NCBI RefSeq assembly: GCF_000384215.1
Contig: NZ_KB913032.1
Coordinates: 9,509,605 to 9,573,604, forward strand
Length of the DNA stretch: 64,000 nt
Direction of reading: 5' to 3'
Source: Amycolatopsis alba DSM 44262
GTDB lineage: Bacteria > Actinomycetota > Actinomycetes > Mycobacteriales > Pseudonocardiaceae
Below, in pieces: positions 45,415 to 52,087 of this stretch. Position numbers and translations under genes: made by a program. Each line of letters opens with the position of its first letter. The stretch's first letter is position 1. The notes under the pieces were generated by a model. It had not been told where the DNA came from, searched no databases, and saw only the letters and a list, made by a program, of their open reading frames with translations.

Positions 45415-45460
45415 TGGTGGTCGTCCGGTTCAACCGACGACCACGAATGAGGACGAAGTC

Positions 45461-45946
45461 ATGGATTCCCGATTCGATCTGAACAGCAACGAGCTCGGCG
45501 CCAAGATCGGCAAGCGCTTCGCTGGCGCAAGCGTCGCCATCAAGGGGTCGACGCTGCCGAAGGTCACCCAGGAGCTGGTGTCGCTGCGGGCCAGCCAGCT
45601 CAACGGCTGCGGGTTCTGTGTCGACGCGCACGCCAAGGACCTGGCGGCCGCCGGCGAACCCGCGGTCCGCGTCAACCTGGTCGCCGCCTGGCGCGAGTCC
45701 ACCGTGTTCACCGAGGCCGAGCAGGCCGCGCTCGCCCTCGCGGAGGAAGGCACCCGCGTCGCCGACGCGCACCGAGGTGTCTCGGACGAGACCTGGGCAC
45801 AGGTGCGGAAGCACTACGACGACGACCAGATCGCCGCGCTGGTCTACCTGGTCGCCATGATCAACGCCGCCAACCGGCTGCTCGTGATCACGCATACCAA
45901 GGGTGGTTCCTACCAGGCAGGCACGTTCGACAGCGTCGCGAGCTGA
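45461..45946 (+). CDS. Carboxymuconolactone decarboxylase family / AhpD-like protein
   Basis: A 161-residue AhpD-like protein. The core NGCGFCVDAHAKDL (about residues 46-59) has the CxxC thiol pair and following His used in peroxidase-type redox relay. These proteins detoxify peroxides or act on small lactones. ATG 45461 has GAGGACG upstream. Divergent from the ECF41 sigma factor, as in many genomes, so it is probably its main target. A strong terminator follows. Confidence 0.9.
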   Translation: MDSRFDLNSNELGAKIGKRFAGASVAIKGSTLPKVTQELVSLRASQLNGCGFCVDAHAKDLAAAGEPAVRVNLVAAWRESTVFTEAEQAALALAEEGTRVADAHRGVSDETWAQVRKHYDDDQIAALVYLVAMINAANRLLVITHTKGGSYQAGTFDSVAS

Positions 45947-45954
45947 CCAGGCGA

Positions 45955-45999
45955 AACGCCGAGAGGCCCCAGGCGGACTGCCTGGGGCCTCTCGGCGTT
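45955..45999. terminator. 20-bp-stem bidirectional terminator
   Basis: AACGCCGAGAGGCCCCAGGC (45955-45974) and its exact complement at 45980-45999, loop GGACT. Lies between the convergent decarboxylase and clgR stops. Confidence 0.85.
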
Positions 46000-46008
46000 C
46001 ACAGCTTG

Positions 46009-46455
46009 CTAAGCGGCGACCATCTTCGGCGCGGAGATGGTCGTCCGCAGGGCGGGGCTCATCCGCGGCGGCGGCGAGATCCGCAGATCGGCCAGATCGT
46101 TGCCGATCAGCTCGGACACCAGGCGGCCACCTTCGAGACCCGCTTCGGCGCTTTCGCGCTCCGGCGCACGCCTCTTGCTCGCCTCGACCTTCTCGTCCAC
46201 CGGGGCGACCTCGACGTTGTCGATCGCCGAGACATCCGCCGCGACCTTGTGCAGGAGTTCACCCAGCGGAAGGTCCAGGGCATCGCAAATGGACGCCAGC
46301 AGCTCGCTGGACGCCTCCTTCTGCCCGCGCTCGACCTCGGACAGGTAACCGAGGCTCACCCTGGCGGCGCGGGAGATGTCCCGCAGCGTTCGACGCTGGT
46401 TCGTGCGGGCGTGTCGGAGCCGGTCGCCGATCGCCTCGCGCAACAGCACGGTCAT
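46009..46455 (-). CDS. clgR: ClgR, transcriptional activator of clp and psp genes
   Basis: A 148-residue XRE-type regulator. HTH at residues about 11-45: [20 protein letters not shown] and [21 protein letters not shown]. The C-terminal end ISAPKMVAA resembles the Ala-Ala terminal degron through which ClgR is degraded by ClpP. It activates clp, lon and, in mycobacteria, psp genes. ATG 46455 with GGGAGG upstream. An exact ClgR operator lies 77 bp upstream of the start (46532-46549). Neighbours pspA, pgsA and argA match the mycobacterial order. Confidence 0.9.
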   Translation of the reverse strand: MTVLLREAIGDRLRHARTNQRRTLRDISRAARVSLGYLSEVERGQKEASSELLASICDALDLPLGELLHKVAADVSAIDNVEVAPVDEKVEASKRRAPERESAEAGLEGGRLVSELIGNDLADLRISPPPRMSPALRTTISAPKMVAA

Positions 46456-46531
46456 CACGCGCCTCCCTTCCAGGACTGACTACCCCCTACGTTACCCAGA
46501 GCGGTGCCCTGGGCGCAGGTGTTGACACGGC

Positions 46532-46549
46532 AATACGCCAAGGGCGAAC
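46532..46549. promoter_or_regulatory. ClgR operator upstream of clgR
   Basis: AATACGCCAAGGGCGAAC fits the corynebacterial ClgR consensus WNNWCGCYNANRGCGWWS at every position, and on the minus strand reads GTTCGC-N5-GCG, the Streptomyces form. It implies autoregulation of clgR. Confidence 0.75.
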
Positions 46550-46556
46550 GCGGCGA

Positions 46557-47018
46557 TCATGCGAGTTGTTCCCCCAGCAGGGCGAACGCGCCGCGGACCG
46601 CGCCTGCCCTGACCGAGGCTCGATCGCCGCTCAAGCGCAGCGTACGGACGGTGAGCACGTCCGGCCCGGCGAGACCGACGTGGACGGTGCCGGGTGCGAC
46701 GCCGTCCTGTCCGGCCGGACCCGCGACACCGGTCAGGCCGAGGCCCCAGGTGGCTCCGCACCGGTCCCGCGCGCCGGCGGCCAACTGGGCCGCGACCTCG
46801 GGATGGACGGCGCCATGCGCGGCGAGGAGGTCCGCGTCGACCCCGGCGAGCGAAGCCTTGAGGTCGGTGGCGTAGACGATCAGCCCGCCCCGGACGACGG
46901 CGCTCGAGCCGGGGACCTCGGTCAATGTCGCGCAGACCAGCCCGGCGGTCAGCGACTCGGCCGTCGCCACCGTCTCCCTTCGCTCGATCAGGTGAGTGAT
47001 CAAGGTCTCAACGTTCAT
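46557..47018 (-). CDS. cinA: CinA C-terminal domain protein (nicotinamide-nucleotide amidase PncC)
   Basis: A 153-residue stand-alone CinA-C domain. Signatures VATAESLTAGLVCATLTEVPGSS (about residues 17-39), GGLIVYATDLK and WGLGLTGVAGP. The enzyme deamidates NMN to nicotinate mononucleotide in NAD recycling. Small size is normal for actinobacterial PncC. ATG 47018 overlaps the pgsA stop (ATGA), so rimO-pgsA-cinA are co-translated. Confidence 0.92.
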   Translation of the reverse strand: MNVETLITHLIERRETVATAESLTAGLVCATLTEVPGSSAVVRGGLIVYATDLKASLAGVDADLLAAHGAVHPEVAAQLAAGARDRCGATWGLGLTGVAGPAGQDGVAPGTVHVGLAGPDVLTVRTLRLSGDRASVRAGAVRGAFALLGEQLA

Positions 47019-47656
47019 GCGCCCGCGGCACGCCTTCCCGCGGAGCGCAGCCGGACCGCGCGCACGACGTAGTCGAGCCCGGTCACGACGGTCAGCACGA
47101 GCGCGAGACCCATCAGAACCCACCGCACCGGCTCGGCGGAGACGGGCAGGGGCAGCAGGTACGCGGTGATCGCCGCGATCTGCGCGAGCGTCTTGGCCTT
47201 GCCGCCCCGGCTGGCCGGGATGACGCCGTGCCGGATCACCCAGAACCGCAGCAGCGTCACGCCGATCTCGCGGACCGCGATGACGATGGTGACCCACCAG
47301 CCCAGTTCGCCGAGCACGCTCAGCCCGATCAGCGCGGCCCCGATCAGCGCCTTGTCCGCGATCGGGTCGGCGATCTTGCCGAAGTCGGTGATCAGCCCGT
47401 ACTTGCGCGCGACCCAGCCGTCGACCTGGTCGGTGAACGACGCGATCGCGAACAGCGCGGTGGCGACCGCGCGCCAGAAGGTGTCCGCCCCGTCGCCGGT
47501 GAACAGCGCCATCACGAACAGCGGCACCAGCACCAGCCGCGACATCGTGAGCAGGTTCGCCAGGTTCAGGGTCGGGACCGGAGTGGCCTCGGGTACCCGT
47601 GCGTGCTCACCGCCCGTCCCCTCACCGGCCCCGGCGTCGCTCGGGGCGGCATTCAC
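47015..47656 (-). CDS. pgsA: CDP-diacylglycerol--glycerol-3-phosphate phosphatidyltransferase
   Basis: A 213-residue membrane enzyme making phosphatidylglycerol phosphate. The CDP-alcohol phosphotransferase motif is complete: DGWVAR, then [10 protein letters not shown] (D-x2-D-G-x2-A-R-x8-G-x3-D-x3-D, about residues 76-101). About six TM helices follow a 30-residue disordered N-terminus. Location beside clgR and argA corresponds to pgsA3 of M. tuberculosis. Its start overlaps the rimO stop and its stop overlaps cinA. Confidence 0.92.
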   Translation of the reverse strand: MNAAPSDAGAGEGTGGEHARVPEATPVPTLNLANLLTMSRLVLVPLFVMALFTGDGADTFWRAVATALFAIASFTDQVDGWVARKYGLITDFGKIADPIADKALIGAALIGLSVLGELGWWVTIVIAVREIGVTLLRFWVIRHGVIPASRGGKAKTLAQIAAITAYLLPLPVSAEPVRWVLMGLALVLTVVTGLDYVVRAVRLRSAGRRAAGA

Positions 47657-49101
47657 CGGTCGGCCTCGGGCGGCGCGGGCCGCACGATCAGGTCGACACC
47701 CTCGGAGTCGACGACCTCGCAGCGCACGAAGTCACCCACCGCCAGCGAGGGCAGGTCGTCCGTCTCGATCAGGACACATTCACCGTCGACCTCGGGGGCC
47801 TGGTGCGCGGCGCGGCCGATCGGGTCCTCGCCGTCCTCGGCCTGCTCGATCAGGACGTCGACGAAGTCGCCGATGCGGTCCTCGGCCCGCTGCGAGGTCA
47901 GCTCCTCGACCAGCGCGGAGATCCGCGCCACCCGCTCGTTCACCACGGACTCGTCGAGTTTGCCGTCGAAGGTCTCGGCCTCGGTGCCGTCCTCGTCCGA
48001 GTAGCCGAACACGCCCACCGCGTCCAGCCGGGCGCCGTTCAGGAAGCGCTCCAGCTCGGCGACGTCCTCTTCGGTCTCGCCGGGGAACCCGACGATGACG
48101 TTGGTGCGGATGCCGGCGTTCGGCGAGTACTCGCGGATCTGGTCGCACAGCGCGAGGAACGAGTCCGTGGAGCCGAAGCGGCGCATGCGGCGCAGCACGG
48201 TCTCGCTGGAGTGCTGGAAGGACAGGTCGAAGTAGTCGGCGACGCCCGGCGTGGTCGCGATGGCCTTGACCAGGCCAGGACGCGTCTCGGCGGGCTGCAG
48301 GTAGGAGACGCGGACGCGCTCGATGCCCGGCACCGCGGCCAGACGCGGGACCAGCAGCTCCAGCGCGCGGGCGCCGTCACGGCCGAAGTCCTTGCCGTAG
48401 GAGGTGGAGTTCTCCGAGACGAGGAAGACCTCCTTGACGCCGTTCTCCGCGAGCCACATCGCCTCGGCGACGATCTCGTCCGGCTGCCGGGACACGAAGG
48501 AACCCCGGAACGACGGGATCGCGCAGAACGAACAGCGGCGGTCGCAGCCGGAGGCGATCTTCAGCGCGGCCACCGGGGAGGTGTCGAGCCGGGTCCGCAG
48601 CACGCGCGGGCCCCAGCCGTGCTGCGCGTGCCCCGGCACCTCGACCGACTCGGCGGCGGTCGGGCGCTGGACCGGGCTGATCGGCAGCAGCTTGCGGCGG
48701 TCGGACGGCGTGTGGGACTCGACCTTGCGGCCCGCCACGACGTCGTCGAGGCGCTCGGCGAGGTCGGCGTAGTGATCGAAACCCAGGACCGCGTCGGCCT
48801 CGGGCAGGCTCTCGGCCAGCTCGTTGCCGTAGCGCTCCGCCATGCAGCCGACGGCGACGACCTTCTTGCCGGTGTCGGACGCCGCGAGCAGCGTGTCGAC
48901 CGAATCCTTCTTGGCGGACTCGACGAAGCCGCAGGTGTTGACGACCACGACGTCGGAGTCCTCGGGCTCGGCGGCGAGCTCCCAGCCGCCCGCCGCCAGC
49001 CGTCCGGCGAGTTCCTCGGAATCGACCTCGTTGCGGGCGCAACCGAGGGTCAGCAAGGACACGCGGCGAGTGGCGACAGGATCTGTGGTGGGAGAAGGCA
49101 C
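47653..49101 (-). CDS. rimO: Ribosomal protein S12 methylthiotransferase RimO
   Basis: A 482-residue radical SAM enzyme. N-terminal UPF0004 domain with Cys21, Cys57 and Cys86 (auxiliary cluster), radical SAM cysteines CDRRCSFC (186, 190, 193), and a C-terminal TRAM domain. It adds a methylthio group to Asp of S12. MiaB is the close paralogue but the [20 protein letters not shown] pattern favours RimO. GTG 49101 has TACCCT 7 bp upstream (minus), a leaderless start; upstream frame extension is not supported. Confidence 0.92.
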   Translation of the reverse strand: MPSPTTDPVATRRVSLLTLGCARNEVDSEELAGRLAAGGWELAAEPEDSDVVVVNTCGFVESAKKDSVDTLLAASDTGKKVVAVGCMAERYGNELAESLPEADAVLGFDHYADLAERLDDVVAGRKVESHTPSDRRKLLPISPVQRPTAAESVEVPGHAQHGWGPRVLRTRLDTSPVAALKIASGCDRRCSFCAIPSFRGSFVSRQPDEIVAEAMWLAENGVKEVFLVSENSTSYGKDFGRDGARALELLVPRLAAVPGIERVRVSYLQPAETRPGLVKAIATTPGVADYFDLSFQHSSETVLRRMRRFGSTDSFLALCDQIREYSPNAGIRTNVIVGFPGETEEDVAELERFLNGARLDAVGVFGYSDEDGTEAETFDGKLDESVVNERVARISALVEELTSQRAEDRIGDFVDVLIEQAEDGEDPIGRAAHQAPEVDGECVLIETDDLPSLAVGDFVRCEVVDSEGVDLIVRPAPPEADR

Positions 49102-49189
49102 GTGCCTTAGGGTAGCTGGCCTGTTCGCGGGGTCGCCGATCGCTCGCTCGGGCGAGCCCTCGACCGGGCCGGGCCACGGGGATGGCTTA

Positions 49190-49717
49190 ATGGTGGACGT
49201 GCCGTCAGACCCGCTCCTCCACCGCCGCCCCGCCGTTCGCCACGCCCGGATCGCGGACGTCCGCAAGATCAAGGCGCTGGTCGACTCCGACGCGGGGACG
49301 GTGCTGCTGGAGAAGGACCTCGTCACCCTCTACGAGAACGTCCAGGAGTTCTGGGTGGTCGAAGACGGTGACGACGTGCTCGGCTGCGGCGCGCTCCACG
49401 TGCTGTGGGAGGACATCGCCGAGCTGCGCACCATCGCGGTCGACAAGGACTCCCGCGGCCGCGGCATCGGGCACGCGCTGGTGGGGCAGCTGATCGACTT
49501 CGCCCGCGAGATCGGGCTGAAGCGGCTGTTCGTGCTGACCTTCGAAACCCATTTCTTCGCGGGTCACGGTTTCGTCGAGATCGACGGCACGCCGGTGACC
49601 CAGGAGGTCTACGAGGAGATGCGGCGCTCGGCCGATCCTGGGGTCGCGGAGTTCCTCGACCTGCCGTACGTGAAGCCGAACACGCTGGGCAACAGCCGGA
49701 TGCTGCTGGAGCTCTAG
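49190..49717 (+). CDS. argA: Amino-acid N-acetyltransferase (ArgA, Rv2747-like)
   Basis: A 175-residue stand-alone GNAT enzyme forming N-acetylglutamate, the first arginine-pathway step. [18 protein letters not shown] at the start, the acetyl-CoA loop [18 protein letters not shown] (about 92-109) and the end SRMLLEL are seen in mycobacterial ArgA, which also lacks the kinase-like domain. It occupies the same place between pgsA and ftsK as in M. tuberculosis. ATG 49190; the stop overlaps the convergent CGNR gene by 4 bp. Confidence 0.88.
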   Translation: MVDVPSDPLLHRRPAVRHARIADVRKIKALVDSDAGTVLLEKDLVTLYENVQEFWVVEDGDDVLGCGALHVLWEDIAELRTIAVDKDSRGRGIGHALVGQLIDFAREIGLKRLFVLTFETHFFAGHGFVEIDGTPVTQEVYEEMRRSADPGVAEFLDLPYVKPNTLGNSRMLLEL

Positions 49718-50247
49718 GCCTTCTTCGCGTGGCGGGCGACCCGGACCCGGTTACCGCACAGCGACGGCGTGCACCAGACCCGCCTGCTGTTGGCCGCCAC
49801 GAACAGCATCGAGCAGTCGTGCGCGCCGCATCGCCGCAGCCGGGCGGCACGCGGTCCGGACACGAGGTCGATCGCGGCCACCGCCACGGCGGCGAGCGCG
49901 ATCTCGCCGCCGTCCTCGCCGTGCCAGATCGTCTCGGCTCCCCGTGCGGTGAGCCGCGGACTGACCGGGACGGCGGCCGCGGCCGCGTTGACCCGCTCGA
50001 CCGCCCACGCCTCGGGCTCCCGCGCGGCCACGGCCGCCTCCAGCACCTCACGCACCGCCGACCGCAGCCGCCTCGTCTGCTCGACCGACGGCGGCCGGGC
50101 GCCTTCGGGCAGCAGAGACGCCTGTGCCGACCAGAACCTCGCGTGACCGTCGTCGAGCAGGTCGATCGACGGCGAGACGGCCAGCAGGACGGTGTCGGCG
50201 AGGTTCACCGCGAGATCGTCACCGGGGAGCGAGTCCAGATCGAGCAT
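49714..50247 (-). CDS. CGNR zinc-finger putative regulator
   Basis: A 177-residue ABATE/CGNR protein. C-terminal zinc finger RRCGAHDCSMLFVAANSRRVWCTPSLCGNRVRVARH (in order: Cys-x4-Cys then Cys-x4-Cys) includes the family's namesake CGNR. Divergent from an alpha/beta hydrolase with a 57-bp gap carrying a perfect 9-bp inverted repeat, so it probably regulates that gene. Paralogue of 1538-2089 with the same divergent layout. Confidence 0.85.
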   Translation of the reverse strand: MLDLDSLPGDDLAVNLADTVLLAVSPSIDLLDDGHARFWSAQASLLPEGARPPSVEQTRRLRSAVREVLEAAVAAREPEAWAVERVNAAAAAVPVSPRLTARGAETIWHGEDGGEIALAAVAVAAIDLVSGPRAARLRRCGAHDCSMLFVAANSRRVWCTPSLCGNRVRVARHAKKA

Positions 50248-50266
50248 GCCTTGACACTATCAGGTA

Positions 50267-50296
50267 CTAATGGTTCAAGACAGTTCTAACCATTAG
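50267..50296. promoter_or_regulatory. Candidate CGNR operator
   Basis: CTAATGGTT (50267-50275) and AACCATTAG (50288-50296), perfect arms with a 12-bp centre. The right arm overlaps the AGGAG ribosome-binding site of the hydrolase gene, so binding would block it. Confidence 0.6.
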
Positions 50297-50304
50297 GAGC
50301 GTTC

Positions 50305-51153
50305 ATGGCGACCATCCGGCACCGTTCCGTCCAGCTCGGCGACGTCGAGGTCTTCTATCGCGAGGCCGGCGATCCTGGCGCGCCCGTCTTGCTCCTGCTG
50401 CACGGCTTCCCGACGTCGTCGCACCAGTTCACACGGCTGATGCGCCGCCTCGCCGGGCGGTGGCGGCTCGTCGCGCCGGACCTGCCCGGCTTCGGCGAGA
50501 CCGTCACACCCGAGGGGTTCACGTTCACCTTCGACCGGCTCGCGGAGGTGCTCGGCGACTTCGTCGACGCGCTGGAACTGCGCAGGTACGCGCTCTACGT
50601 CTTCGATTTCGGCGCTCCGGCGGGCCTGCGGCTGGCCGTCTCACGGCCGCACCAGGTCACAGCGCTGATCACGCAGAACGGCAACGCCTACGTCGAAGGG
50701 CTCGGGCCCGCGATGCCCGACTTCGCGAACCTGACCGACGAAGCCGAGGCGAAGCGCGGGTTCGCGGAGATCCTCAGACTGGAGCAGGTCAAGTGGCAGT
50801 ACACCGAGGGCGCCCGCGATCCGGAGACCATCGATCCGTCGAACTACCTGCTGGACAAGTACTTCCTCGATCGTCCCGGCCGGGCGGAGGCCATGCAGGA
50901 CCTCCTGTGGGACTACCGGAACAACCCGCCCGTGTACCCGAAGTTCCAGGCATGGCTGCGGGAAACCCAGCCGCCCGTACTCGCCGTCTGGGGCCGCAAC
51001 GACAAGTTCTTCCTCCCGGCGGGGGCCGAGGCGTTCCGGGATGATGTTCCCTCGGCGGAGGTTCACTTCTTCGACACCGGGCACTTCGCGCTGGAAGAGG
51101 ACGTCGAACCGATCAGCGAGCTGATCGACCGCTTCCTGACGGCGCGGCACTGA
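50305..51153 (+). CDS. Alpha/beta hydrolase (epoxide hydrolase / dehalogenase type)
   Basis: A 282-residue alpha/beta hydrolase. HGFPTSSHQF oxyanion turn (about residue 33), nucleophile elbow VFDFGAPAG with Asp as nucleophile (about 99) rather than Ser, an acid near DKFF and His in DTGHFALEED (about 254). Asp nucleophile points to epoxide hydrolase or haloalkane dehalogenase chemistry. ATG 50305 has AGGAG 5 bp upstream. A nitroreductase remnant follows immediately. Confidence 0.87.
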   Translation: MATIRHRSVQLGDVEVFYREAGDPGAPVLLLLHGFPTSSHQFTRLMRRLAGRWRLVAPDLPGFGETVTPEGFTFTFDRLAEVLGDFVDALELRRYALYVFDFGAPAGLRLAVSRPHQVTALITQNGNAYVEGLGPAMPDFANLTDEAEAKRGFAEILRLEQVKWQYTEGARDPETIDPSNYLLDKYFLDRPGRAEAMQDLLWDYRNNPPVYPKFQAWLRETQPPVLAVWGRNDKFFLPAGAEAFRDDVPSAEVHFFDTGHFALEEDVEPISELIDRFLTARH

Positions 51154-51160
51154 AAGGCGG

Positions 51161-51349
51161 CACTCGACCCTCACGACGTATCACCTGACGCACGAGGCGG
51201 AAGCGGCCGAGATCCTCGGCATCCCCGCCGATGTCACGCAGGTCGGGCTGCTGCCGGTCGCGTACACGACGGTGGCGGACTTCAAGCCCGCGTCGCGGGT
51301 GCCGCTGTCCGAAGTCGCGTATCTCGATGGCTGGGGTAACGCGCTTTAG
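51161..51349 (+). pseudogene. Nitroreductase C-terminal remnant
   Basis: The frame ending at TAG 51349 encodes about 60 residues resembling the C-terminus of bacterial nitroreductase/FMN oxidoreductases: STLTTYHLTHEAEAAEILG, LLPVAYTTVADFKPASR and VPLSEVAYLDGWG. No start codon, ribosome-binding site or N-terminal half is present; it begins right after the hydrolase stop. It is best read as a decayed or recombined gene end. Its last bases overlap the stop of the lipoprotein gene on the other strand. Confidence 0.72.
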
Positions 51350-51813
51350 GCTTTGGACACCCGCAGGGTGACCTGGTCGCCCCCCGAACTCACGGCGACC
51401 AGGTCGACCCGGCAGGCGGCGAACTCGACGGACTGCCTGCCACCCCGGCCGGTGGAGGCGACTTCCGCCGTCGTCCGCTCGCCGCGTCCCGGTTCGGCCA
51501 GGGTCAGCTCGATCACGGCCTCCCCTTCCCAGACACAGACCATTCCCTCGGCACAGCGGGAATCGGACACCAGCCGGGCGAAGCGGATACTGACGTCCTT
51601 CGACGCGACCTCGGTCGTGTCGCCGGCCTTGAGGACGACGGTCTCCCCCAGCTCGACAGTGCTTTGAGGCCTCTGCACCGGCTGTTGCGCAGGCGCGGGC
51701 CGGACCAGCGTGGGCTGGGTCGCCACGGGTTGTTCACGCGCGGCGGAACTGCCGGCTCCACAGGCGAAGCCGACCAGGGCGCAGAGGACGACGAGCAGCT
51801 TCTTGGGGTCCAC
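51346..51813 (-). CDS. Putative lipoprotein of unknown function
   Basis: A 155-residue exported protein: signal segment LLVVLCALVGFACGAGS with Cys at about residue 16 as likely lipid anchor (the -3 position is Gly-Phe-Ala-Cys, a weak lipobox), a Gln/Pro linker, then a beta domain with paired Cys in SRCAEGMVCVWEGEA (about 95) and FAACRVDLV. That CxxxxxC-W core recurs in uncharacterised bacterial lipoproteins. GTG 51813 chosen as the first start that leaves a proper signal peptide. Its frame stays open 315 bp upstream, but without supporting sequence. Confidence 0.65.
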   Translation of the reverse strand: MDPKKLLVVLCALVGFACGAGSSAAREQPVATQPTLVRPAPAQQPVQRPQSTVELGETVVLKAGDTTEVASKDVSIRFARLVSDSRCAEGMVCVWEGEAVIELTLAEPGRGERTTAEVASTGRGGRQSVEFAACRVDLVAVSSGGDQVTLRVSKA

Positions 51814-51935
51814 GGAGTCAGGACGTAACGGAGGCCCCGGTCCGTTGCATCGGTTCTTGAGGTTCCTCGTGAGTGGTGAGGACGGTTCCGACGGACCCGG
51901 ATTTACCTGCCCATTGGTGCGACTGGCGGTCGAGT

Positions 51936-51974
51936 GTGGAGGATTTGGGACGTTGAACGTCCTGAATCCTCCAC
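51936..51974. terminator. Interrupted palindrome upstream of the lipoprotein gene
   Basis: GTGGAGGATT (51936-51945) with AATCCTCCAC (51965-51974), and inner GGACGT (51948-51953) with ACGTCC (51957-51962), loop TGA. It lies after the ftsK stop (52088), suggesting an ftsK terminator. The rest of 51814-52087 shows nothing else. Confidence 0.65.
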
Positions 51975-52087
51975 GCTCGGTCTCGGTGCCGAGTGAAGCC
52001 TGTACCGGATGGCGGCGCGGTCGAGCGGGGAAGATTAGGCAAATACCGGTCCGCCCCAACCAGCCTCGCCACTCAAGAGGGTGAGAC

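Noticed and set aside
46492..46761. Minus-strand frame overlapping cinA
   Set aside because: Arg-rich shadow of cinA; no start signal.
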